Of a stretch of DNA of 64,000 nt, positions 1 through 7,054 are shown in pieces. The notes beneath the pieces are model-generated. The model ran no database searches, had not been told where the DNA came from, and was given only the letters and a program-made list of their open reading frames with translations. The number at the start of each line of letters is the position of its first letter. Position 1 is the first letter of the stretch. Where the stretch lies: the NCBI RefSeq assembly GCF_016462545.1, contig NZ_JAEMTA010000017.1, positions 31,488 through 95,487 on the forward strand, in the 5' to 3' direction. Source of the DNA: Mycolicibacterium sp. (lineage in GTDB: Bacteria > Actinomycetota > Actinomycetes > Mycobacteriales > Mycobacteriaceae). The translations under genes and the position numbers were made by a program.

Positions 1-1
1 T

Positions 2-196
2 GTCGACCAGGGAATAGGCCCGGTAGCGCCTGGAGATTCCAGCGAGATCATCAGCAGTGCCCCCACGGATGGCGGCGGTGACGTGGGGACCGCACCGGCC
101 GCGCCCGAGGTCGTCGCGCCATCCCCCTTCCAGCTCACCGAACCGGATGTGGCGCAGCCAGGGTTCAATGCAGCTCCCGGCGGCGGACGTCGCTGA
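2..196 (+). CDS. C-terminal end of an unidentified Pro/Ala-rich protein (5' truncated)
   Basis: Reading from base 2 gives an open frame of 64 residues ending at TGA 194-196. The start lies before the window. The visible tail is rich in Pro, Ala, Gly and acidic residues and ends GGGRR. It has no recognisable domain and looks like a disordered C-terminus. Codon use is GC-rich at third positions, as in neighbouring genes, so I think it is coding. No function can be assigned from this fragment. Confidence 0.5.
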   Translation, partial: VDQGIGPVAPGDSSEIISSAPTDGGGDVGTAPAAPEVVAPSPFQLTEPDVAQPGFNAAPGGGRR

Positions 197-246
197 TCGC
201 TCCGTAACGATGAATCGCTGCGTCTAGGCACACTAAATACGGCGTC

Positions 247-322
247 TGGTGCCCCCGGCATGATTCGAACATGCGACACCGGCTTTAGGAGAGCCGTGCT
301 CTATCCCCTGAGCTACGGGGGC
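247..322 (-). tRNA. tRNA-Arg (anticodon CCT)
   Basis: On the minus strand a full cloverleaf can be drawn. The acceptor stem GCCCCCG pairs with CGGGGGC, the D arm contains TAGCTCAGGGGATAGAGC, the anticodon stem CGGCT/AGCCG encloses the loop CTCCTAA, and the T arm has GTTCGAATC. The loop gives anticodon CCT, which decodes AGG. The discriminator is A (base 250) and the 3' CCA is encoded (247-249). tRNA 3' ends are common integration sites, but no integrase or duplicated tRNA end is visible nearby. Confidence 0.95.
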
Positions 323-396
323 GGACCGGATCGCAGCATACCGAAGTCTGCGGCAACTCCGTGTTTCCCGAGGTGATGCCGTGGCAAGACACGCTC

Positions 397-573
397 ATGA
401 GTACTTCGAAGAAGGCCAAGCACACCGTCGATCGACTGGCGGGGCGCGTCAAGGAGAATCTCGGTGAGGTGACCGGCAACGACCGCCTGCGCAATGAAGG
501 CAAGGTCGACCAGGTCAAGGCCCGGGTGAAGATGACGGGCGAGCGCCTGAAGGACGCCGTGCGCGGCCGCTAG
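397..573 (+). CDS. CsbD-family small stress protein
   Basis: The product is about 58 residues, highly charged, and fits the CsbD-like family: Lys/Glu/Asp-rich helical segments with a GRVKENLGEVTGNDRL core followed by EGKVDQVKARVK. CsbD proteins accumulate in general stress or stationary phase; their biochemical role is unknown. I chose ATG 397 because the family begins right before the Ser/Lys stretch. An in-frame upstream GTG at 361 would add 12 atypical residues. The gene stands alone, between the tRNA and the convergent oxidoreductase gene. Confidence 0.75.
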   Translation: MSTSKKAKHTVDRLAGRVKENLGEVTGNDRLRNEGKVDQVKARVKMTGERLKDAVRGR

Positions 574-574
574 C

Positions 575-1396
575 TCACCGCAGTTCGGCGATCACCTTCG
601 CGAATGCTTCGGCATGCGGTTGCTGAACGATGATGTAGGTCACCCCGTAGGCGTCGCGGTAGCGACGTATCTCGTCGGTGATGTCGGTGATCGAGCCCGA
701 CAGCACCCCGGGTGTGCGTAGCAACTGTTCGTCGGTCAGCTCGGAGAGGAACCTGCGCGTGATGGACAGGTCGGGCACGCCAGACTCATCGAGCGGCATC
801 GCGGTAATGGAGATGTTCAACTCCAATTGGTCAAATCGTTCGGGAGCGGCGTTGCGCACGAACGTGATTCGTTCGGCCAGAGGATCGCCGCCCTCACCGG
901 CCGGATCCCCACCCGTCAGCCCGATGATCTGAGCCCGTTGCGCCGCGATCGTCAGGAGGCGGTCACCGTTGCCCGCAATGAGCAGGGGTACGTCCGGGGC
1001 GTGTTCACCGAGGTACTCGACGACGTGGCGAAGGTGGTCCACGCGTTGCCGCGCCGTCGGGTAGGGGATCTCGGCGGCCTCGAACTCCTTCTTGGCGTAG
1101 CCGGCACCGAGCCCGAGTTCCAGGCGTCCGCCGGTGAGGTCTCGCATCGCCATGACGTCGCGGGCCAGCAGTGCCGGCTTGTAGAACCCGGCGTTCAGCA
1201 CGAATGTCCCGACGTGCAGCGTCTTGGTGGCCTCGGCCGCGGTCATCAACGTCGGGAACGGAGCGGGCGCGCCGAGGTGGTCGGGCACGTGCAGGACGTC
1301 GTAGCCCATGTCCTCGGCGCGGCGGGCCCAGTCCTGAACGGCCGACTGCCGGGGAGCGGCGTGGAGGCCGAATCCGAACCGAAATTCTCGCGCCAT
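575..1396 (-). CDS. LLM-class (luciferase-like, probably F420-dependent) oxidoreductase
   Basis: This 273-residue protein has the luciferase-like monooxygenase TIM-barrel pattern: N-terminal FRFGFGLHAA, the VPDHLG motif near residue 40, LHVGTFVLNAGFYKPALLARD around 60-80, and GGRLELGLGAGY near 90-100. These are typical of mycobacterial F420-dependent oxidoreductases of the TIGR03621 type. The substrate is unknown. FMN rather than F420 as cofactor cannot be excluded from sequence. It is transcribed alone, converging on the CsbD gene with one base between them. The start ATG 1396 matches the usual family N-terminus. Confidence 0.85.
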   Translation of the reverse strand: MAREFRFGFGLHAAPRQSAVQDWARRAEDMGYDVLHVPDHLGAPAPFPTLMTAAEATKTLHVGTFVLNAGFYKPALLARDVMAMRDLTGGRLELGLGAGYAKKEFEAAEIPYPTARQRVDHLRHVVEYLGEHAPDVPLLIAGNGDRLLTIAAQRAQIIGLTGGDPAGEGGDPLAERITFVRNAAPERFDQLELNISITAMPLDESGVPDLSITRRFLSELTDEQLLRTPGVLSGSITDITDEIRRYRDAYGVTYIIVQQPHAEAFAKVIAELR

Positions 1397-1507
1397 GCTG
1401 CGAGCTTAGGTGCGGATGTGGAATCGGATGTTTGGTCCCGTGGAACTGGGGCATGTGAGATCCCGAGCCGCGCGAACAGGTCGCCGCGGCGCTGGGAGTG
1501 ACACCCT

Positions 1508-1545
1508 GATCCGGCCCGTTGTGAACAGTCCGATGGGCCGGATCA
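1508..1545 (-). terminator. Hairpin downstream of rskA, probable operon terminator
   Basis: A perfect 11-bp inverted repeat (TGATCCGGCCC at 1508-1518, GGGCCGGATCA at 1535-1545) with a 16-nt loop begins 20 nt after the rskA stop. No T-tract follows, as is common for mycobacterial intrinsic terminators. Placement at the end of a six-gene operon supports the call. Confidence 0.6.
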
Positions 1546-1565
1546 ACACTTCAGAGGTCGACGAA

Positions 1566-2279
1566 TCAAATCAGCGGGAGCTCGGCGAACGCCGGGGTGG
1601 TCGGCGACGACGAACCGCCGCTGGGCTCGACCGTGAAGGCCAGGGTGCGCGACCCATCGAGATCCGGCAGCACCGCGGTGGTCGACGGTGCGACGGCCGC
1701 GGCGTCCATGGTGCCCGCGGACTCCGGCCCGTTCTTCCCGACCAGCCACATCTGATAGACCGTGCCCGGCTTGGGCGGCGCGACGTTGTTCATGACCAGC
1801 ACGCCGGCATTGCGTTCCCGGGAGAACACCACGGTGGCCGTTCCGCCGGTCGGGATGGGACCCGACACGGTGCGGACGTCGGGCGCGGCGAAGATCTGCT
1901 CGGCCGCCGTCTGCTTCGGCTCGGGCCGCACGGCGATGCCGACGCCGACGGCGCCGAGACCGATGGCCACCGCTGCGGCGGCGGCGAACGTAATGGTGCG
2001 CCACCGCGTCGATTGCGGGCGCATCTCGATGACCCTGCCGCCGTCGATGGCCGCCAGCACCTGTTGACGCAGACGGCTCGGCGGCTCGAGCGCGGTCGAC
2101 GCGGAGATCATCGCCATCGTCTCGCGCACCACCCGGACCTCGTCGGCGAAGGCAATGGCAACGGGCGTCGGAGCGTGAGCCAGCTGCCTGTCGATGTCGT
2201 CGATGTCCGACTGCGACATCGCGTGCAACGCGTAGGGCGTCGCGAGGACCAGTAGTTCGTTGGCGCTTGGTTCGGTCAC
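1566..2279 (-). CDS. rskA: Anti-sigma-K factor RskA
   Basis: This is a 237-residue membrane anti-sigma factor that holds SigK inactive until regulated proteolysis. The N-terminal cytoplasmic part (about 1-95) contains the sigma-binding helices. One membrane segment follows ([18 protein letters not shown], around residues 100-120). The C-terminal part is the extracytoplasmic RskA domain, with features such as [18 protein letters not shown] and [14 protein letters not shown]. Its GTG start overlaps the sigK stop as GTGA (2276-2279), implying translational coupling and balanced stoichiometry. In M. tuberculosis RskA releases SigK through the Rip1 site-2 protease (family knowledge). The identification rests on both the domain layout and the adjacency to sigK. 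Confidence 0.93.
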   Translation of the reverse strand: MTEPSANELLVLATPYALHAMSQSDIDDIDRQLAHAPTPVAIAFADEVRVVRETMAMISASTALEPPSRLRQQVLAAIDGGRVIEMRPQSTRWRTITFAAAAAVAIGLGAVGVGIAVRPEPKQTAAEQIFAAPDVRTVSGPIPTGGTATVVFSRERNAGVLVMNNVAPPKPGTVYQMWLVGKNGPESAGTMDAAAVAPSTTAVLPDLDGSRTLAFTVEPSGGSSSPTTPAFAELPLI

Positions 2280-2857
2280 GAGACCCCCAGACACTTGCGC
2301 AAACCACGGATGCCGTCTCGCATCCTTGACTTTATGGTTGCAAGATTTGCGGACAAACGCTCAGATACCTGCACATAGGTAAGGCCTTCGTAATACGCGA
2401 GTTGGATGCACTCGCGTTGTGGATCGGTCAGAGAATCCAGGCACGCCGTGACTTGGCGCTGTTCATCGAGCTGGATGACGGTCTCCGCGACGCGGTCGGC
2501 GGGCAGGTCGACGTTCGCGGCGCCGTACCGCGACTCCCGCTGGCTAGCTGATTGCTCGGACCGCACCCGGTCGACTGCCCTGCGGTGGGCCAGCGTCATG
2601 AGCCAGGCGAGGGGCGTGCCGGCAGCCGGGTTGTAACCCGCCGCGTTGCGCCATACCTGCAGGTAGACGTCTTGGGTGGTTTCCTCGCTGTAGCCGGGGT
2701 CGCGGAGCACTCGCAGGACCAAACCGAACACTCTGGCGCGGGTGAGATCGTAGAACTCGGCAAACGCCTCGACGTCCTGCTGTGCGACCCGGCGCAGCAA
2801 TGCGTCGAGGTCGGGCGTCACGCGCCGTAGTGTACTGGGCGCGGCGACGGTAGTCAT
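2276..2857 (-). CDS. sigK: ECF RNA polymerase sigma factor SigK
   Basis: This 193-residue ECF sigma factor has region 2 ([21 protein letters not shown] through [11 protein letters not shown]) and region 4 ([20 protein letters not shown] through [18 protein letters not shown]). It closely resembles the M. tuberculosis SigK I remember. The cysteines in RECIQ and near the C-terminus (RKCLGVS) match positions reported to form a redox-sensitive disulfide in that protein. I chose ATG 2857 because it forms an ATGA overlap with the upstream gene's stop, like the other junctions in this operon; a start further upstream would add unconserved residues. SigK directs the mpt70/mpt83 regulon in pathogenic mycobacteria. 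No mpt70/mpt83 homologue is in this window. Confidence 0.95.
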   Translation of the reverse strand: MTTVAAPSTLRRVTPDLDALLRRVAQQDVEAFAEFYDLTRARVFGLVLRVLRDPGYSEETTQDVYLQVWRNAAGYNPAAGTPLAWLMTLAHRRAVDRVRSEQSASQRESRYGAANVDLPADRVAETVIQLDEQRQVTACLDSLTDPQRECIQLAYYEGLTYVQVSERLSANLATIKSRMRDGIRGLRKCLGVS

Positions 2858-3639
2858 AATATTCGCGATCTGGGCGGCCGGGGAACGAAAAATGATGTGC
2901 GCGCGCAATATTCACGAAAGCCCGGGCGGTCGGCCATGATTCGCTCCGTGAGCCGGGCGCCTGTGGCGTACACCAGGAAGTACGTCATTGCGACCGGGGA
3001 CAGCACCGTCACGAGTGAGAGCCAACCCGCGATGCTGATGAGCCAAATGCCCCACCACACGGCCGAATCGCCGAAGTAGTTGGGGTGCCGCGTCCATGAC
3101 CACAGCCCGCGGTCCATGATCGTCCCCTTGTTCGCGGGGTCTGCCTTGAACTGTCGAAGCTGGTGATCGCCTACGGCCTCGAAGAGGACGCCGATCATCC
3201 ACACCACGACGCCAGCGGCGAGAACCGGCAGTAGCGCACGCGGGGTCGGCCCCAGCGAAGCGGAGAGCTGTAGCGGGAGCGAGATGAACCACGACATGAC
3301 TGCCTGCAGCAGGAAGATCTTGCGGATCACGTTGGCCGGTGAGAAGTCACCCTTGAGGAGTTGGTCGTAGCGCGGGTCCTCGCCCTTGCCCGCGGACTTG
3401 CCGACCATGTGCCACGCCAACCGAAGGCCCCAGACCGCGACCAGCGCCAGGAGGAGTAGTCGACGAAAGAGGTCGCCGCTGCCGACGAGCGCGGCGACGG
3501 CTGCGACGGCGACGAAGCTGGCACCCCACGTCACGTCGACGACGTTGTAGCGGCCGATCCGGCGTCCGATGACGAACGTGGCGCCGTAGACCAGCACCAG
3601 GATCGCCAGCGACGCAGCGGAAACGATGACGAAGTTCAT
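2854..3639 (-). CDS. DUF1295 membrane protein (steroid 5-alpha-reductase-like), Rv0446c type
   Basis: The 261-residue protein is mostly hydrophobic, with about six to seven membrane helices. The C-terminal motif around DRGLWSWTRHPNYFGD then VWWGIW is the signature of the DUF1295/isoprenylcysteine-methyltransferase/steroid reductase-like fold. Family members are thought to reduce double bonds using NADPH, but no substrate is established here. It overlaps ufaA1 (ATGA 3636-3639) and sigK (ATGA 2854-2857). With the FAD oxidoreductase, DUF1365 protein and Cfa-type methyltransferase it probably forms a lipid-modification set, here as a possible membrane-bound reductase step. That role is inference. 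Confidence 0.85.
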   Translation of the reverse strand: MNFVIVSAASLAILVLVYGATFVIGRRIGRYNVVDVTWGASFVAVAAVAALVGSGDLFRRLLLLALVAVWGLRLAWHMVGKSAGKGEDPRYDQLLKGDFSPANVIRKIFLLQAVMSWFISLPLQLSASLGPTPRALLPVLAAGVVVWMIGVLFEAVGDHQLRQFKADPANKGTIMDRGLWSWTRHPNYFGDSAVWWGIWLISIAGWLSLVTVLSPVAMTYFLVYATGARLTERIMADRPGFREYCARTSFFVPRPPRSRIL

Positions 3640-4919
3640 CTCAGACCCGCCTCGGAACCCGTCGGCGCGAAGGTCCACTGGTAGACGTCGAGGTAGCCGG
3701 ACCGGAAGCCCGCCTCGGAGTACGCCAGGTACAGCTCCCACATGCGCTGGAAGACGTGGTCGAATCCCAACGCCGACACCGCATCCCGACGCTCGTTGAA
3801 ACGCTCGCGCCATAGTCGCAGAGTCTCGGCGTATTGCGTGCGCAGGGATAGCATGCCCATGGTGCGCAACCGAGTCTCACGCTCGGTGATCCCGACGACC
3901 GCTTCGACCGACGGAATCAGCCCGCCAGGGAAGATGTACTTCTGAATCCAGGTATACGTGTTGCGGGACTTCAGCATTCGATCGTGCGGCATCGTGATGG
4001 CCTGAATCGCCACACGCCCGCCGGGCGCCACCAGGCGGTCCAGGGTGTGGAAGTACGTGGGCCAGAAGCGGTATCCCACGGCCTCGATCATCTCGACCGA
4101 CACCACGGCGTCGTAGCAGCCCTCCACCTCGCGGTAGTCCTTGAGTTCGATCGTGACCTTGTCGCTCAGACCGGCGGCTGCGACGCGTTCCTGGGCCAGG
4201 TGCCGTTGCTCGGCCGAGAGCGTGATGGAGTGGACCTCCGCGCCGCGGGCGGCGGCGCGAATGCACAATTCGCCCCAGCCCGTACCGATTTCGAGGACGC
4301 GACTGCCCTCGCCGACGCGCGCGGAGTCGAGCAACCGGTCGATCTTGCGATGCTGTGCGGCCTCGAGATCGGACCACGCGGCGTGCGAACCCTCGAACGA
4401 CGCCGCCGAATACGTCATGGTGCCGTCGAGGAACTCTGCGAAGAGGTCATTCGAGAGGTCGTAGTGCTCGGCGATGTTGTCCCGCGCCTGGGTGAGGCTG
4501 TTGATCATCGTCCGCGGATGCCGCACGACCGCGAGCGGGCGAAGCCATTGCAGTGCCGGGGGAACGAGGTCGGCGATCGAGTTGGCGAAGGCGGTGAGCA
4601 ACCCGGCGAGATCGTCGGAGGTCCACTCGCCTGCCATGTAGGACTCCCCGAACCCGATCAGTCCGGAACGGCCGACGCGGCGGAAGAGGGCCGCGGGACG
4701 ATGGATGTCCATCGTCGGCAGCGTGGGATCGGCTGCCCCGACGACCGAGCCGTCCGGATACCGCAGGCGCAGCGGCAGTCGCGCGGCGGCGCGCCTGAGG
4801 AACGACTCAGCCACCTGCGCGGTCACGGCGCTGACGGGTCCCCTCGGCACGTGGGCGACCGACGGCCAGCGGTCCGAATCGATTGCCGTGCCGACGTTTC
4901 CGGTGGTCTTGATGGTCAC
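3636..4919 (-). CDS. ufaA1: Cyclopropane-fatty-acid synthase family methyltransferase UfaA1
   Basis: This 427-residue SAM-dependent methyltransferase is of the Cfa/Mas type. It has an N-terminal lipid-binding extension (about 1-130), the substrate motif NIAEHYDLSNDLFAEFLDGTMTY shared by the family, the SAM-binding motif RVLEIGTGWGELCIRAAARG around residue 200, and VVSVEMIEAVGYRFW downstream. The enzyme adds a methyl(ene) group to the double bond of an unsaturated acyl chain. The M. tuberculosis orthologue Rv0447c has been linked to tuberculostearic acid formation (from memory). The GTG start overlaps the upstream stop as GTGA (4916-4919). Its place in the SigK operon suggests membrane lipid remodelling under stress. 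Confidence 0.92.
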   Translation of the reverse strand: MTIKTTGNVGTAIDSDRWPSVAHVPRGPVSAVTAQVAESFLRRAAARLPLRLRYPDGSVVGAADPTLPTMDIHRPAALFRRVGRSGLIGFGESYMAGEWTSDDLAGLLTAFANSIADLVPPALQWLRPLAVVRHPRTMINSLTQARDNIAEHYDLSNDLFAEFLDGTMTYSAASFEGSHAAWSDLEAAQHRKIDRLLDSARVGEGSRVLEIGTGWGELCIRAAARGAEVHSITLSAEQRHLAQERVAAAGLSDKVTIELKDYREVEGCYDAVVSVEMIEAVGYRFWPTYFHTLDRLVAPGGRVAIQAITMPHDRMLKSRNTYTWIQKYIFPGGLIPSVEAVVGITERETRLRTMGMLSLRTQYAETLRLWRERFNERRDAVSALGFDHVFQRMWELYLAYSEAGFRSGYLDVYQWTFAPTGSEAGLR

Positions 4920-5659
4920 AGTGAACCGACCTTCTCCCTCTCGGCCGCGGGTTCACGCGGCACGACCGGTACCCGCCGAGCCCACAGCGTGACGCCCTGG
5001 ATGCGGATCCACATTGCGCCCATCAATGGTGCCACCGGTGCCACCATCTGGAGGCGCATGACGTTCGCTATCGATGCCTTGCGCCGCGTGCCCTGCAGGG
5101 TGGCGACGAACGCGGGCTTGTTCTCGCGATGGAGTGAGATCGTCACGTCGAGCTCGGCGTCGGGGAGTGGAGCGCGCACCAGGTAGTAGCCGTCGACCTC
5201 GTTGAACGGCGAGACGTACAGCGCCTTCTTCACGGCGGCCGGCTGACCGCCCGTGGGTGGCAGCAGGTAGGCGTGACGGCCGCCGTACGTGTTGTGCACC
5301 TCGGCGATGACGTGACGCAGCACACCCTCGCTGTCGTGGCACCAGAAGACGCTGAGTGGATTGAAGACGTAGCCGAGGACTCGCGCCTGGACCAGCGCGG
5401 TGACGGTACCGCCGGGTAGCTCGATGCCGCGTTCGGCCAGGTAGCTGTCGACCCGGTTCCGCAGGGTGTCGTCGGCGCCGTTGGTGGGCGGTGAAAGATG
5501 GTCGGCGGCTTCGAATCTCGCGAAGGGTTGCAGCCAGCCGGGGAGCTGTGGCAGGTCGTCGACGTCGATGTACCAGCAGTAGCCACTCTGCTCGAAGTAG
5601 TGGTGCACCGGCGAACGGCGCAGATGGGTGATGCGGGTCCGATACAGGGCGGTCAACAT
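4916..5659 (-). CDS. DUF1365 family protein, Rv0448c type
   Basis: The 247-residue protein fits DUF1365: an N-terminal TALYRTRITHLRRSPVHHYF segment, YCWYIDVDDLPQLP, and the conserved core GYVFNPLSVFWCHDSEG then EVHNTYGGRHAYLLP and KALYVSPFNEVDGYY. The molecular function is unknown. Across bacteria it is found almost always with a FAD amine-oxidase-like protein and a Cfa-type methyltransferase, as here. ATG 5659 was chosen because it overlaps the upstream FAD gene's TGA by 7 nt (5653-5659). A much longer frame reading upstream through the FAD gene has the shadow-frame composition and is not real. Confidence 0.9.
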   Translation of the reverse strand: MLTALYRTRITHLRRSPVHHYFEQSGYCWYIDVDDLPQLPGWLQPFARFEAADHLSPPTNGADDTLRNRVDSYLAERGIELPGGTVTALVQARVLGYVFNPLSVFWCHDSEGVLRHVIAEVHNTYGGRHAYLLPPTGGQPAAVKKALYVSPFNEVDGYYLVRAPLPDAELDVTISLHRENKPAFVATLQGTRRKASIANVMRLQMVAPVAPLMGAMWIRIQGVTLWARRVPVVPREPAAEREKVGSL

Positions 5660-6963
5660 GGCACCGACTCCAGATTCGTCATAGCGGGCCATTCGGCACC
5701 GAGTCGTTGGGCGGCCCGCAGACCCGATGCGGCGCCGTCTTCGTGGAACCCCCAGCCGTGATACGCGCCGGCGAATGTCAGCCGATCGTCGTCGATCGTC
5801 GGTAGAAGTGCTTGAGCAGCAACGGATTCTGGGGTGTACAGCGGGTGTTCGTACGTCATCTCTGCGATGACGCTGGCCGGGTCGACGTGGTCCTTGCCGC
5901 CGAGGGTGACGAGGTAGCGTCCCGGCCCGGGGAGCCCCATCAGCCGGGTGATGTCGTAGGTGACGAGAACGTGATCGGTGTCGGGGGTGGCCAGGTAGTT
6001 CCAGGACGCCCTGGCACGCTGTCGTCGCGGCAGCACCGACTCGTCGGTGTGTAGCTGGGTGTGGTTGGTGGAGTAGCGGATGGCGCCGAGGACACTGCGC
6101 TGGGCGGCGGTCGGTTCGGCGAGCATGTGCAGCGCCTGATTCGGATGGGTGGCGATGACGGCGCGGTCGAACTGTCGAGGGGCGGCATCGCCGACGGAGA
6201 TCTGGACGCCGTCGGCGACCCGCTTCACCGAACGCACCGGTGCGCCAAGGGATATCTCGTGAATTCGCTGGGAGATCGCTTCGACGTAGGTGGCAGACCC
6301 GCCGACGACGGTCCGCCACGTCGGCGATCCGAACACCGACAGCATGCCGTGGTGCTGGAGGAAGACGAAGAGGTAGCGGGCGGGGTAGCGCATGGCGTCT
6401 CCTGGCGCGCACGACCAGACCGCGGCCACCAGTGGCGTCATGAAGTGTTCGACGAAGTAGGGGGAGAACTCCTGGCGTGCGACGAACGACCCCAGGGTCT
6501 CGTCGGCGTTCGAATCGGAGTCCAGCAGCAGGGTCGCTTCGCGGTGGAAGCGCTTGACCTCGGTGAGCATTCGGAGGTATCGCGGTCGGGCGAGATTCTT
6601 CAGTGTCGGGAAGAGTCCGCCGATGCCGCGGGCCCCGGCGTACTCGAGGCCGGTCGAGCCCACGCGATCGTCGCGGACGGACATGGACATGTCGGTGTCG
6701 TGGGTGTCGATGCCTAGTTCCGAGAACAGGCGGCACAGCGTGGGATAGGTGCGGTCGTTGTGTACCAGGAAGGCCGTGTCCACGCCGATGACGTCACCGT
6801 CGCCGCGATCGATGAAGTGGGTGTGTGCGTGTCCGCCCAGGCGATCGTCGGCTTCGTACAGGGTCACCCGACTGCGGGCCGACAACACGTAGGCCGCAAC
6901 CAGGCCGGCGACGCCGCTTCCGACGACGGCAATCGACTGCCCGTCGAGGTCTTCTGGGTTCAC
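5653..6963 (-). CDS. FAD/NAD(P)-binding oxidoreductase (amine-oxidase fold), Rv0449c type
   Basis: The 436-residue protein starts with a dinucleotide-binding motif (IAVVGSGVAGLVAAYVLS, then LYEADDRLGGHAHTH). It has the GVDTAFLVHNDRTYPTLCRLFSELG segment typical of the NAD/FAD-binding proteins paired with DUF1365, and a C-terminal FAD motif near DRLTFAGAYHGWGFHEDGAASG. It is the first gene of the sigK operon. The probable role is oxidation or desaturation of an acyl chain in the same lipid pathway as UfaA1. Relatives lie in the RpoE/ChrR singlet-oxygen regulon of Rhodobacter and in furan-fatty-acid synthesis (from memory). The GTG 6963 start is likely leaderless: the predicted -10 ends only 7 nt upstream. 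Confidence 0.88.
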   Translation of the reverse strand: MNPEDLDGQSIAVVGSGVAGLVAAYVLSARSRVTLYEADDRLGGHAHTHFIDRGDGDVIGVDTAFLVHNDRTYPTLCRLFSELGIDTHDTDMSMSVRDDRVGSTGLEYAGARGIGGLFPTLKNLARPRYLRMLTEVKRFHREATLLLDSDSNADETLGSFVARQEFSPYFVEHFMTPLVAAVWSCAPGDAMRYPARYLFVFLQHHGMLSVFGSPTWRTVVGGSATYVEAISQRIHEISLGAPVRSVKRVADGVQISVGDAAPRQFDRAVIATHPNQALHMLAEPTAAQRSVLGAIRYSTNHTQLHTDESVLPRRQRARASWNYLATPDTDHVLVTYDITRLMGLPGPGRYLVTLGGKDHVDPASVIAEMTYEHPLYTPESVAAQALLPTIDDDRLTFAGAYHGWGFHEDGAASGLRAAQRLGAEWPAMTNLESVPC

Positions 6964-6970
6964 GTTCTTT

Positions 6971-6997
6971 ATTCGTAACTAATTCCACGGCGGATGG
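6971..6997 (-). promoter_or_regulatory. Predicted SigK-type promoter of the FAD-ufaA1-sigK-rskA operon
   Basis: On the minus strand CCATCC (6997-6992) is followed by a 15-nt spacer and ACGAAT (6976-6971). This fits the remembered mycobacterial SigK consensus CCATCC-N15-18-CCGAAT with one mismatch. The -10 ends 7 nt before GTG 6963, so transcription would start at or beside the start codon, giving a leaderless mRNA. It implies SigK autoregulation. Confidence 0.75.
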
Positions 6998-7054
6998 GAC
7001 AGTTCATCGCGGTTCGCATTGCGCATCCCTTACTGCCGCGTAGTGTGCCAACCC

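Noticed and set aside
247..322. tRNA-Arg as an attachment site of an integrated island
   Set aside because: No integrase and no duplicated tRNA 3' end was seen in the window.
4916..6736. 606-codon frame suggesting a fusion of a long Arg-rich region with DUF1365
   Set aside because: The first 350 codons are an out-of-frame reading of the FAD oxidoreductase gene. The real DUF1365 start is ATG 5659, overlapping that gene's stop.
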